DNA of 64,000 nt from Turbatrix aceti (Eukaryota; Nematoda; Chromadorea; Rhabditida; Panagrolaimidae): positions 6,076,001-6,140,000 of the forward strand of contig OZ017766.1 of assembly GCA_963969345.1 (NCBI GenBank). The letters are read 5' to 3'. This document shows, piece after piece, positions 11,649 to 26,029 of this stretch (position 1 is its first letter; each line of letters starts with the position of its first letter). The notes beneath the pieces were generated by a model, which saw only the letters and a list, made by a program, of their open reading frames with translations, made no database searches and was not told the DNA's origin. The translations under genes were made by a program, and so were the position numbers.

Positions 11649-14085
11649 CAGTTGAACTCGTGCGACGTAGAATTTGCAGTATCGGCATTGTATTTTTTTA
11701 ATTGTGGTCTGAAGACGTCCCCGGTTTCTTTGATTCAAACGATTAATAAAAAATATTTTTTTTCGAATACCTTTGACAGGTTCGAAAACCAAATTCGACG
11801 TTTTTACCGATCAATAATCAGAATTTTTTACGTTTTTCGTTTTGTTTGCGGTTGCCTTGTTTTTGTAATATTTATTTGCCACGCGGGATAATGAATAGCC
11901 TGGGGACAAAACGGGTTGCACTTTTGTGGATTGACCGCTTGTTTTTAAAAATGTCTCTAAAAACAATCCAACAAAGTGGCAACAAAGGGAAACTTGCCGT
12001 CCGTGCCGCGGGCATTTACTTTTCTTTGGTGTGGAACAATTTGGATTTTTTTTGCAAAAAAAAAACAACGCCGGAGAAAAAATGGTAAATATTTTTAATT
12101 TATTTTTTTTTATTTTTTGTACTGTATTTTTTGTTTGTTCATTTGGGGGCGAAATGAAAAAAAAAATTTCTACTCTGCACAAAATATTTTTTTGTTGTCT
12201 ACTCCTAAAATCCTCCGAACAAGAGCAAGGACCTCTTTTGCATGCTGGAACAAGCCGTCAAAAACGGTATCAGTATAATCTCGGCGCAATGACGGATGGC
12301 ATAACAAGAACGCCCTCTTCTGTTTTGGCTTGGCTGGGTTCTGTTTGTGACGGGAAGATGAACACTGGGATGGGGCCTTGGCATTGTTGTCATGTTGCCC
12401 TCCCTCGTAGCTGACTGAGGGGGTGCAGGAGTGCACACTTGACAGTTTCCGTTCAATCCCATAGTTAGTTCCATGTTCCATATTCAGAAACGGTCGGAAA
12501 AAGGGTTGAAGCGTCTTTTTCCGAAGAAAGACGCAGAGCTTTTGTCGCGCGACTCGATGAGTAATGGCATTTTTTAATTTGAATGTTTGACCGCTTAACT
12601 CACATAAATTTATTGTCGCGGGTGGCTGTGGTCATTTAGGCGATGGCAAAGGACGGCGGCGGAGAGATGACCACCCTCTGATTGCGGCTTTTGTCCTTTA
12701 CTCGCCACCCCCGTCGATTCGGTTGGCATTGCTCTGCAGCTGCTTGCTTTTTTTTTGTAGGGGAGCCTTGAGGGGTAACGAACCTAATCATTTGTCCAGC
12801 GGGGAAAAAGCGGCTGCGGTTGTACCTAACGAACCTTGGTGGCGTTGGTTGTCGGTTGGTTGCGGGGTTGGCTTTTGACAAATTAATTTGTGGTGGCTAG
12901 GGAACTTGGCAACAAGTGACGTCGTAGACAGGCTCTGCTAGCTTGTTAGGTGCTTTGAGCTCAAAAAGTTTTTTTTTTGATTCAAGGAACTTTTTTTGAG
13001 AAAACCGAAAATTTTTGGAAAAAAAATTAAAAAAAAAACAAAAAAAAAAGAAAATTAAAAAAAAATAGAAATTAGAAATTTTTATCTTCATTCAACTTTT
13101 TTTCACCCTTTGCAACTCAAAAATTTTTTGTGTTTGGTTAACTTTTAGAAAACTGTTTTTTACAATTTTTTAGAAATTTTTCACATTTTGAGAAAGATTT
13201 TTTGCACTTTTTTACTTTTTTTACACTTTTGAGTTAGTTTTTTTTGCACTTTGCAACTTTTTTTTCCGAAACGAATAAATAAATCTCCATTGTTGCGACT
13301 CAAGCAAAACCCATGGCCACGGCGCAACCGTTGCCGACAAACCTCTCCCCTCGGCACTTGCTCACTTGCTTATCCCATCCTTGACTCGACCAAGAAAACA
13401 AACGCGTGCCGTGCTTTCTTTTTTTTGCCTCTGGGTATACCCCTTCCCTCGTGTGCATTGTTTCAACGCAGCGTGGGTGCGTGCCATGGCACTTACATTA
13501 GGAAAAAATTGTTAATCCTTTTTTTTGGGAGGGGCTATGGAAAATCACGACTCGTGGATGGCGGCGGCGTGTTGACTGTTGTGGTGATGACTCTCTCTTT
13601 TTTTTGCCCTCGTTGAAATTGTTGAAATTCAATAGGACACAAAAGGGAGACGGAGACAGAGGCGATGTTGGCCGAAAAACAGAAGAGGGGGGGGGGCAGA
13701 AGGAGTCACATCCTCCTCACTCGTCTCGCATCAGAATTGTCTTGCAAAAACGGACGTTTTTAGGGGTTGCGCGCGGCGTGGCGTCGACTCCCACGAGATT
13801 CGTCTGACGCACTCACTTTATTCTTCTTCTCGCCACCCGGTCCGGTCCGGCGGCAACCAACCAAACTACTGCCTTATCCGAAGGAAGTGAGTCGTTTCAC
13901 ACTGCCGAAACGAGAAAACGAGAAGGAGAAAAGACCCTCGACGAAAGTCGTCTAACTAAAACACTTGTCTCACCCCATCGAAGAAAGTCGAAGACAATCC
14001 AACCCCTTCCCCATTCCATTGTCGGTAGCTCAAAAATGCCAAAGTCAGACGAGACTGTACGTGCTATGCTTCTCGGCAAAAAACG
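11649..14085. other. Intergenic between vWA gene C and gene D
   Basis: About 2.4 kb. AATAAA for gene C is near 11745. The rest has long poly-A/poly-T tracts (12960-13260) and scattered short open frames on both strands with no recognisable domain. The last few hundred bases are probably promoter and 5' UTR of gene D. Confidence 0.5.
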
Positions 14086-17000
14086 ATGATCGACACGCTG
14101 CTGGGCCACGTGACCCATGGCCTAAGGGTCATCGAGGCGTTTGTCGTCGACGAACTCCGCATCAGTCCACTCACCTTTTTCGTCCTCGTCGCCTTTCTAT
14201 CGGCTTTTGCCATCTGTCTGGTATGTAGGATTTTTACTGCGCGAGCGGACCAAAATCCCTGTTTCAGTGCTGTTGTCTGCCGTGCCTGCTGTGTTGTATC
14301 AGTCGCCGGCGAAGAAGATGCAGAAATGATAACCGGGTGAGTTTCCGCTTCGATGAACAACAGAAAAAATAATGGACGGCATTTTATCCGAAAAAAATTA
14401 TTATTGCATTTGTTTGTTTGTGTTTTTTTTGGAAAATGAGAGGTCGGTTAGGGGTAAATGATACCAGGCACTGACTGCTCCTTTTTTTGGCATTGACATG
14501 AGCTATGGTTGTTTAACTTGGACTAAATGTTAATGAGAGCACTTTTTTTTGGCATTTGCCTGAAAAAAAGCAAAGTAAAAATCAAACATGAATTATTTCC
14601 TAAAAAAAATATGGGATTTGTAAAATCTAAAAAACATTGAAAAAAACCATAATAAAAAAATGATTTGGGGTTTAAAAAAGTGTAGAACAGTTTATATTTG
14701 GGTGCACGAAAAATGATGCTTTTTTACTGTTTTATGTATTTTAAAAACAGAAAACATAAAAATTAAATCGGAGGTTAAAACAGAAAAAAATTAACTCGGA
14801 TCAAATGGACCGAAACCATTTCAATAAGTATTCAACTTGGCCGTGCACCGTTAAACAAAACCGCATAATGATTACTTTTCAAAAATAAGAAGTTTTGAAC
14901 GACTTTCTGTGAAACATGGTTTCAGACAATTTTTATGAGACCATCATTTTTTACAAAAAAAACTTTTTCGTTATGTTTAAAAAAAGGTTTTTGCATTTTT
15001 ATTTATTTAAAAAAAAATTTAAAATTTGCAAAAAAATTGGCTTCTTTCGAAACCCCAAAAATCACATTTCAAAAATTTTACTAAATGTTTTAAAATTGCT
15101 CCTGTAAACAAAAAATACCTTCAGCGAAGCCTATTCAACCTCATGTTCGCCAAGATCGACGAATTCGAAAGCCTGACTCCTCTGATCCTGTCTCCAACAT
15201 CCGAAGGCCCATCGCTCCCGCAAGCACAACCGACGGCCGCCTGTAGACGGGAGCACGTAGCATTTCGACCCACCAAGCAGCAGCTCATTCGCGCGGCTTC
15301 GACGTCCGATTCCTCACCTCCTCCCCCGAGGAGACCAATGTCCACCAAAACGCTCATCGTCCCGCTCACTTCTGTAAATACGCGACAACGTGAGTTGAGA
15401 AGTTTTACGATTGATGGTACAGATTGCGGGGTTTCAGCACGACACTCAAGTCATGCATTGGTCATGACTCCCGATTCACGGGTTACGACTTTTGATTGCG
15501 GGACCACGAAAAGCTGTGCTACGATTCCCGAAGACGATGAACTTTCTCTGGAAGAAGAAAGCGAGGAGGAAACTACAGGAGTCGATCTTGTGTCGATTGA
15601 TCGGGTGAGTACAAAAGCTAACAGGGGTTTCCCTTTCTGATGCAAATTTGGGTACAAAAAGGGCATTTTTACAATTTTGGTCCCACATTTTTACATTTTT
15701 TATGCTATTCATTTTAAATTTTAAAATATAAAATTTGTAATTTTAAATTGAATTTTAAATTTTTAAAAATAAATTATTACCAAATTTAAAAAAAAAAATT
15801 TTACTAAATTAAAAAAAATTATTTTAAAATTAAAAAAAAAATTATTTTTTAATTTTAGTAAATTAATTTTTAATAGACAGTCTGCGAGCCGATTTACATT
15901 CGACGACACATCAATTTTTACACTTTCAAATGTTTTGAGTCTAAGTTGTGGAGGACCCTAAGGGCAGTCTAAAACCGCAATGTTAGATTTTTAAAAAATC
16001 GGATTCTGGAGATTTGGCTTCAGATGTGTTTTCATAAAAACGAATGGCGCGCGCTTCGTTTCTGAGCAAAAAATCTGAAAACTTGTTTACGGGGATTTCA
16101 GAGGACAGGGAATACGATGGCAAACTCAGATTTAAAAAAAAACAACTGCAAGTATTTTTTATTGAATTTTGCCGTCACAAAATTCGGCTTTACCATGCCT
16201 AAAAAAAATAAACACCCATTTTCATATATCCTATCTGAAAGAGCGATTTTTTTGGCTCAGAATATAGTGTCCGTTAAAAAAACGTAGTGTCTGGAATCAC
16301 CTTTTAGGTCCCGATTTGTCGTAAAAACGACCAAAAACCCCCTCAAAAAAATGGCGGGAAGTGCGCACGCGCGCGCGCACGCGCAAAAAAGGGGGTTTTT
16401 ATGTAGTTTTTACCACAAATCGGGACCTAAAAGATGATTCCAGACACTACGTTTTTTTAACGGACACTGCATTCTGAGCCAAAAAAATCGCTCTTTCAGA
16501 TAGGATATATGAAAATGGGTGTTTATTTTTTTTAGGCATAGTAAAGCCGAATTTTGTGACGGCAAAATTCAATAAAAAATACTTGCAGTTGTTTTTTTAA
16601 AAATCTGAGTATGCCATCGTATTCCCTGTCCTCTGAAATCCCCGTAAACAAGTTTTCATATTTTTTGCTCAGAAACGAAGCGCGCGCCATTCGTTTAGAC
16701 TCAAAACATTTGAAAGTGTAAAAATTGATGCGTCGGCCTCCTCCCCTTGTTGGTAAATCGGCTCGCAGACTGTCTATTAAATTTTAAAAATCAATTTTTA
16801 CAAAATTTATCTAAAAAAATTATTTTAAAATCAAAAATTATAAAAAAAAAATTTTAATTTTATTAAGACCCACTCTGTGAGCTTTTTTATTTCCGACGAC
16901 ACAGGCATTTTACACCTTCCGATGTTTTGTGCCAAAATTGTAGGCACTTATGGGGAGGGTCCAAATACCCCTATCAAAAATTTTTCAGATGCCGGATTCC

Positions 17001-20000
17001 GGAGATACGGGCTTCTGCAATTTTCGACGTCAAATTTTCAAATTGCTTCTAAAATTCTAATTTTTGGTACACAGGGGTATCTTGGCACGAGAAATCGACT
17101 GGTGTATTTACTTTTGTCAAAAAACATCTGTTTGTTTTGAAAAACCATGTTTTATGGTTTTCCTGTCTATTTTCGTCCGTTGCTTGGCTCCAGCATCCGT
17201 ATTTTACTCGCCGAGGCCGTTTTCACAGTGAATTCTAACATTACATATTGTTACCTCTCGCAAGAAGTCAAAGAAAAAATTTATTTGCATACCTTTTTTT
17301 CCACAGAAACCCTTTTGTAACGCCAACTAGGGTCAAAAACGGGCAAAACCGCGAGAAAGAAGAGAGCGGTATGCGTGCGTCGCAGCTCGGCGCGCGCTCG
17401 CACGTTGCGCACATGAAAAGAGACCCGTTCCGACTAGGGTTCCCACCCCCCCTCGTTTAAATTGCGGGGGGGGATATACGGGGGGGAAATCTTCACGGGG
17501 AGTAGAACGGGGAATTTCACGGGGGAGAAACCGTTGCGGGGGGGGATACGGGGGATTACGGGGGTTACGGGGGAGGTAGTTTTCCAAAAACAGTTAGATG
17601 CCCACGCGCGCTGCGCATTGCACGCATGTTGCGCTGTTTTTTGTTTTCAAAATCCGTGTTCAAGTTTATCCCGGAGTAAAATTTGTCAATGGAGGGATAT
17701 AAGTTCACGGGGAGGAGATGTTCACGGGGAGTAGAACGGGGAATTTCACGGGGGAGAAACCGTTGCGGGGGGGGAATACGGGGGGCTCCCCGCGGGGAGC
17801 TCCCCGGGGACCCCGCGGGGAACGGGGGGGGACGGGAACCCTAGTTCCGACGTATTCTGTGCACTTTTTGCCCGTTTTTGACCCTAGTTGGCGTTACAAA
17901 ATGGTTTCTGTAGAAAAAAAGGTATGCAAATAAATTTTTTCTTTGACTTCTTGCGAGAGGTAACAATATGTAATGTTAGAATTCACTGTGAAAACGGCCT
18001 CGGCGAGTAAAATACGGATGCTGGAGCCAAGCAACGGACGAAAATAGACAGGAAAACCATAAAACATGGTTTTTCAAAACAAACAGATGTTTTTTGACAA
18101 AAGTAAATACACCAGTCGATTTCTCGTGCCAAGATACCCCTGTGTACCAAAAATTAGAATTTTAGAAGCAATTTGAAAATTTGACGTCGAAAATTGCAGA
18201 AGCCCGTATCTCCGGAATCCGGCATCTGAAAAATGTCACATACCGAAAAGTTGACCCTCCCTATGGGTGCCAACAACTATGGCACAAAACATCGGAAGTT
18301 GTAAAATGCCTGTGTCGGACGGTCCACCTTACGAATAAAAAAGCTCACAGAGTGGGTCTTAAATATAAGACGCAGACCTTAAAAATTTTTTTCTACCTTG
18401 GTTTTTTCTGCATATTTTTAGAATTTTACTTCTAGAAGAAGTTTGACGCATGAAAAACGACATTTTTTTACATGGCTTCAAAAATTTCAATCACTTCACC
18501 TTTTTGCGTCATTTTGGCTACAAAACTTCTGAACTATTTTACAGAAGTAAAATGCTGAAAAATCAACGTTTTTTTTGCCGACACTTGGGCAAGAAGTTAA
18601 TTCGCATTTATTGTGATAAAATCGAACAATGGTTTGTAACGCCACGTTAATACGTTATTTTTGTACAATTCGTTGATGCACTGGGAGCTCATTTCATTTA
18701 CTTGCGTTTTATTTTCATTTTCTTCTTTGCAACGAACAAAAAACACAAAAAGAAACAAAAACAGTGATACAGGCATCACTGTTTTTGCCTGCATCACTGC
18801 ATCACGAGCAAGGCGATTTGGCGGAGTTGGCCACATCGCCTTGCTCGTGATGCAGTGATGCGATTTGGCGTATTTGGCCAAATCGCCCGCTGCGAGAGTA
18901 CTCGAAGCGCACGCAACCAGAAGTTGAGCGAGCTTTTTTTGCGTTTGTTTTTTGAAAGTGATATCTGTTCGTCGGCATTTTTCGTGTATTCATAGTTGTT
19001 TCTTCGTTTTGGCCTTTTCCAATGTTATTAAGCTCAGTCTGGCAAGTCCAAACCGTTGTTTATCTGAGTTGATTGCTTTACTGCAAAGCTCAGTACATCG
19101 CTTCAAAATCATCAATTTTTTTCTGGATCTAAAAGTGAACGTTTTTGAGTTTATACAACACTGCGACCTACTCTACACTCGGCGGGAAAACCAAAACAAC
19201 CAAAAAACTCAAAAACTTTCACTTTTGGATCCAGAATGATTGAAAATGCATAAAAAAATTTGATGATTTTGAAGCGATGTACTGAGCTTTGCAGTAAAGC
19301 AATCAACTCAGATAAACAACGGTTTGGACTCGCCAGACTGAGCTTAATAACATTGGAAAAGGCCAAAACGAAGAAACAACTATGAATACACGACAAATGC
19401 CGACGAACAGATATCACTTTCAAAAAACAAACGCAAAAAAAGCTCGCTCAACTTCTGGTTGCGTGCGCTTCGAGTACTCTCGCAGCGGGCGATTTGGCCA
19501 AATACGCCAAATCGCCTTGCTCGTGATGCAGTGATGCAGGCAAAAACAGTGATGACTGTTTTTGTTCGGTTTTCTTCATTTTTGCGTATAAAGAATATTT
19601 ATAGGAGTTATGAACAAGAAAAAAGCAAATATTCATACCTGCCAGTACAGAATAACAAATACATCAAAAATATATCGAATTGCGTCAAATCGATGAAATG
19701 ACGTATGCATGGATGTTATAATCTATTTTTTGTCCAATTTTCCTTCGATATCGTTATTTGAACAAGTGTTTTCAAAAAACACCAAAAAAGAGTTGTTTTA
19801 CGCCGAGGCCCAAACTCAGACGTTATTTTGACATAAAACACAAAAATCTGAAATCTGTGACGTCACAATTTGTGACTGAAAAAACGTTCAAAAAAACCAA
19901 GGTACAAAAAAATTTTTAAGGTCTGCGTCTTATATTTTAACAGCCACTCTGTGAGCTTTTTTATCAACAAGGTGGAGGGTCCGACACAGTGATTTCACTT

Positions 20001-22653
20001 TTATAAATGTTTTGTGCCGAAATGGTAGACACCTATGAGGAGGGTTCAAAATATTTTTATTTTTATTTTTAGAAGCCGGATTCTGGAGTTACGGCTTCTC
20101 ACACCGTTTGACGTCAAATTTCAAAAATGCTTCCAAAATTCTGATTTTTGGTTTACAGGGGTATCTTGCCACGAGAAATCGACTGGTGTATTCAGATTTA
20201 AAAACAGACACCTGTCCGTTCCGGAATTATCGATTTTGTTCTCTTTTGCCTCATTTTGTGGCATTTTTTGGCTCCAGCATCCGTATTGCTCCGAGGAGTA
20301 AAGAAATGATTAGGTAATATTAAAGCCCGTTTTTTTCTGCATCTGGCATATCAAACCAAAAAATTTTCCTCCAACCATAATTTAGTGAAGTTGGCCCCTT
20401 TATGGCGTCAACTCGGTCAAAAACCGTGCAAAAGCGCGCGATTTCCCTCAACAGCCAAAAAAACAAGCGTGCGCGCGCATGCAAGGAGTCATGTTCAAAA
20501 AAACACCCTGAGGCCGATTTCTGTTTCTTATGCTAACGGTCAAATAGGTAGGCTTAAACATGTCCTAAAGTATGTATTAGGCTATTTGTGCTTTTTATCC
20601 GACAATTTTGCGCATTGCTACAACCGATAAAAAAACATGAAACTTCAAGATACTGTAACTTATTGCAAAATTATGCAATAAAGGGCGTAATTAGCTTAAA
20701 ACAATCTTTGAGACATGCCTGATCATACCCAAGTGACCGTAAGCATAAAAAACAAAAATCGGCTTTAGGGTGTTTTTTTGAACATGACTCCTTGTATGCG
20801 CGTGCACACTCGCGCGCGCTTGTTTTTTTGGCTGTTGAGGGAAATCGCGCGCTTTTGCACGGTTTTTGACCGAGTTGACGCCATAAAGGGGCCAACTTCA
20901 CTAAATTATGGTTGGAGGAAAATTTTTTGGTTTGATATGCCAGATGCAGAAAAAAACGGGCTTTAATATTACCTAATCATTTCTTTACTCCTCGGAGCAA
21001 TACGGATGCTGGAGCCAAAAAATGCCACAAAATGAGGCAAAAGTGAACAAAATCGATAATTCCGGAACGGACAGGTGTTTGTTTTTAAATCTGAATACAC
21101 CAGTCGATTTCTCGTGGCAAGATACCCCTGTAAACCAAAAATCAGAATTTTGGAAGCATTTTTGAAATTTGACGTCAAACGGTGTGAGAAGCCGTAACTC
21201 CAGAATCCGGCTTCTAAAAATAAAAATAAAAATATTTTGAACCCTCCTCATAGGTGTCTACCATTTCGGCACAAAACATTTATAAAAGTGAAATCACTGT
21301 GTCGGCCGAAATAAAAAAGCTCACAGAGTGGCTGTTAAATTCAAAATTTTTTTTTTTAAATTTAAATTCTTATAAATTTTTTTTTGATATTTATTGGTAA
21401 CAGGTTTTTACAACAAAATCCATCGCAAATTGAATTTGAAAAACATAAATTTTGTCGAAAAAGCAACTTTGAATTTGGCATTTTTTTGATGTGGGACCTG
21501 TCATTTTTTACTTTCCACGGATTTTTCATCCAAAACTGATGTGCGTCAAATGACAGTTTTCTTGACAAAAGTAATGCCAAGTTTTTGAAAAAAAATGCAA
21601 ATTACGGCACGCGCAATTTTGCAAAAAAATTCTTCAGTAATTTCCGCAAATTCTGTTTAGAACCCATTTTTAGTAAAATTTTTTTGGTAAATATTACTGA
21701 AACTGTTTCAGACCTACGCATCCCGAAGACAGCCTTGTACCGCAGTTCACAGTCAATCCTGGCACCAATTCAACCCCCACGCCCCTCTGCCGGAGGCCGT
21801 GCCCTTCAAGGAAAAAGCCCCGCTCTACGAACCCCCGGCTCCGCCCTGGGAGCCATCAGCGCCTGCTCCACAGCGCCGGGCAGTCATGAAACTCGCCGGG
21901 GTCGGCGGAGGATCGGGATCCGGTTGTTCGGGATCCGGATCGACGACTCGTCCGAGACCCGATTCACCTGGACTTTCCAGCCCGGACGCGAGTAGTCTGG
22001 GTTCCCCGGAAGATACCACGGGAAGCCTGTCAGACAGCTTTGTCATGCCTTCCGAAGGCACGGGTGCCGCTTATTCCCTGGATACCGGCGAACAGAGGGT
22101 TCTACAACCCGGGACATCGGGAAGCGCGGGAGAGGATTCCGGAGGGGAGTCAAAGAAGTACGCGCTGCATCGGATCGAGGAAGAATCCGAGCACGGAGAC
22201 GACATCGGTGCTGCGTCATCCATCGTGTCGGGATCCACGCACAATGGCAGCGCTCACATGGGTACCGGTGTTTTACGGGTTCATGGAGATCGCATTCCCA
22301 GATCCATCTCACAGCAGGTGAGCTGCGCTAATGGCTTGGATATTGTAACCAAAATTTTTTTTTCAGCTGGCGTTGATGAAACGGTAACGACTTGGTTTTC
22401 TGTTCTGTACAATAATATCGACAATTGCCTTTGTTTTATTTTTTAATCACGTTTATTGGCGGAATAAATTGAGAAATTATGAGAAAAAATGGGAACAAAT
22501 ATAAATTCTTCGTGAAAAAATTTTTGAAAAAGATTTAAAAAAAAATTTGAAGTTTCAACTTTTTTTTTAAATCTTTTTAGGCTTGTCCAGAAATTACATC
22601 ATCGCAAAATCAGGATTTTTTTACACGGTTGTTTGTTATCGTTGTCGCCGTAA
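14086..22653 (+). CDS. Unrecognised single-pass membrane protein with Cys-rich juxtamembrane anchor and disordered tail (gene D)
   Basis: Six exons: 14086-14220, 14268-14336, 15125-15604, 21712-22317, 22367-22383 (17 nt) and 22581-22653; about 459 residues. The N-terminus is about 30 residues, then a membrane helix (SPLTFFVLVAFLSAFAICL). This runs straight into CCCLPCLLCC and then SRRRRRCR, a palmitoylation-type Cys cluster and positive-inside stop-transfer. Exons 3-4 encode about 360 low-complexity Pro/Ser/Gly/Glu-rich residues, including PPRRPMSTKT and an acidic run. The proposed end is a short basic segment (LVQKLHHRKIRIF). Exons 1-4 join in phase 0 and are well supported; the 17 nt exon and the last exon are less sure, since reading through the exon-4 donor stops at 22446. 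Intron 3 is 6.1 kb and filled with transposons. I do not recognise the family. The TM-CCC-basic layout resembles synaptotagmin N-termini, but no C2 domain is present. Confidence 0.6.
15874..16776. mobile_element. Palindromic TTAA-flanked element 1 (fold-back MITE)
   Basis: The left arm starts TAGACAGTCTGCGAGC and the right arm ends with its inverse complement; both halves (about 430 bp) are inverted copies of each other. TTAA lies immediately outside each end (15870-15873 and 16777-16780). The centre (about 16350-16385) is a CG/CA-rich run. No transposase frame is present. Confidence 0.82.
16867..18358. mobile_element. Palindromic TTAA-flanked element 2, host of a nested insertion
   Basis: Ends are GACCCACTCTGTGAGC and its inverse complement, with TTAA at 16863-16866 and 18359-18362. 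Arms of about 560-570 bp are near-perfect inverted copies. The middle is separated by a 409 bp hAT-like insertion. The terminal region is related to elements 1 and 4 (shared CTGTGAGC and GATGTTTTGTG blocks). Confidence 0.82.
17435..17843. mobile_element. hAT-like MITE with 8 bp target duplication, nested in element 2
   Basis: Begins TAGGGTTCCC and ends GGGAACCCTA. The 8 bp GTTCCGAC occurs directly on both sides (17427-17434 and 17844-17851). The interior is strongly strand-biased (runs of G, ACGGGG and TTCACGGGG repeats in two blocks). No coding capacity. An 8 bp duplication and a YAGGG-type end fit the hAT superfamily. Confidence 0.75.
18363..19936. mobile_element. Inverted-repeat element between elements 2 and 4
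   Basis: About 50 bp terminal inverted repeats: ATATAAGACGCAGACC after the TTAA at 18359-18362, and the inverse just before the TTAA at 19937-19940. It encloses a separate fold-back (18760-19570). No coding capacity seen. Confidence 0.55.
18760..19570. repeat. Fold-back repeat 3
   Basis: About 400 bp arms meet near 19160. The left arm includes CATCACTGCATCACGAGCAA and GGCGTATTTGGCCAAATCGC; the right arm carries the inverse sequence. The same hypothetical reading frame therefore appears on opposite strands in the two arms. Confidence 0.72.
19941..21334. mobile_element. Palindromic TTAA-flanked element 4
   Basis: Ends are CAGCCACTCTGTGAGC and its inverse complement, with TTAA at 19937-19940 and 21335-21338. 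Arms of about 690 bp meet near 20640. The arm shares the ATCTTG(C/G)CACGAGAAATC block with element 2, so the two belong to one family. Confidence 0.82.
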
Positions 22654-24020
22654 AAAAAGATTTTGATTTTTAAAATTTGAGAAATTTAAAATTTAAAAAA
22701 TTTAAAAAAAATGTCTGTTACAAAAAAACATATTTTGAACTTTTCCATTTTATTTTTTTTAAATGAAGAAAATAAATAAATAAATAATTTTCTCTAGAAG
22801 TATTTTTTTTTATTTTTCCACGCCGAGCGCAACTTTACCTGAAAAATCGAAAAGGTATGTTATTTTTATGTATATCACCGCACCGCAGTTGATACATAGT
22901 TCATAGTGCGTGTACCCTTTTGTAGCCGCTCGAATTGGAAACGATCACTGTGAACCCATCCTTTCCACAATTTATGTATGTATCTGATCGTCGATTGAGT
23001 TGAGCTTTGGCTCTTTTTTAAAAAAATATGCGCTTTCACGAATTGTTGCACCGATAGTTATCCAGGTTGCAAAAATTGTTGTGTCTAATCATGCCACAAT
23101 GGTGTTGTCATTTATCGCTCGCTCGCAATAAAATCGTCTGACCACTTTTTTTCCCCACAACAAACTCCTTGTGATAAAAATATTTCTTTTCCTTTTTCTT
23201 CTTCTTCGCCAGCTGCAGCTGCATTCCGCGCTGCAGCGTTTCGAGGATCCTGGAAAGATCATACGAAAACAAAAAAAAATGAGCAGACAGGAAAAGTGCA
23301 GACAGGCAAAAAAAACAGACCCGGACGCGCAACAGACGTCTTTGCCTTCTTTGTTGTTGTCTGGACTGTTTTTTTTGTTCCCCAAACACCTGGTCAGATC
23401 GTGGATACGCCCAGCAAACATAAAAAAAACAGACAAATGGTACCGTGCATTTTTTTCGGAAATAAAACTTTTCTCACGTAAAGGTAATAAAATTTATCTC
23501 ATTTGATATTTTGGTAATAAAATACGTTTTTTTTGGGTAATAAATGAAAAAAAACAAAATAAATTAATTTTGGCTACTTTGGCAAAACGCGACGAACTTT
23601 CACAAATTTTAGCGGAACACTCGAGTCCACTTTTCTGTTGTTGTTCTCCTATTAGCTGTTTTGAACTTTTTGCGTCTACCTGGCGTGCTCCGATGACCAA
23701 TGTATGACCAGTTCGATTTGGACGACTTCAGTCTCGTGCTACGCTTTGGACATCATCGTCGACGGAGAAGACGACACTGACGATTGCTGCTGCTGCTGCT
23801 GCTGACAACGACGGACAGACAGAAATCGTGAACCATCAACAACAGCAACACCGCGCACGCTATTGTGCTCCTACACGACGGGCGGCGCATCTGTCTAGAA
23901 TTTTTTTGGTCAATCATCATCCATCCCATCGCCTACACTCGCTAAACAACAACTAGTATCTTGTCGCGCGTGTGTGCGTGTGTGTGATACCCCCTTCACC
24001 TCTCGCTATCACCTGTATCA
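22654..24020. other. Intergenic between gene D and the isomerase gene
   Basis: AATAAATAAATAAATA at about 22766 can serve as the poly(A) signal of gene D. The rest is AT-rich then mixed-composition DNA, with a short GCTGCTGCTGCTGCT run near 23790 and no gene seen; the last few hundred bases are probably isomerase 5' region. Confidence 0.5.

Positions 24021-26029
<2,009 letters not shown>

Noticed and set aside
12170..12881. Several 80-100 codon frames on both strands
   Set aside because: Overlapping frames with no domain or splice context between two clear genes.
17248..17933. Open frames rich in Gly and Arg in gene D intron 3
   Set aside because: They arise from the ACGGGG words of the hAT-like element and occur in several frames.
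18952..21251. Pairs of identical short frames on opposite strands
   Set aside because: They are the two arms of the palindromic elements, not duplicated genes.
23108..23506. Overlapping frames rich in Phe and Lys on both strands
   Set aside because: AT-rich noise upstream of the isomerase gene.
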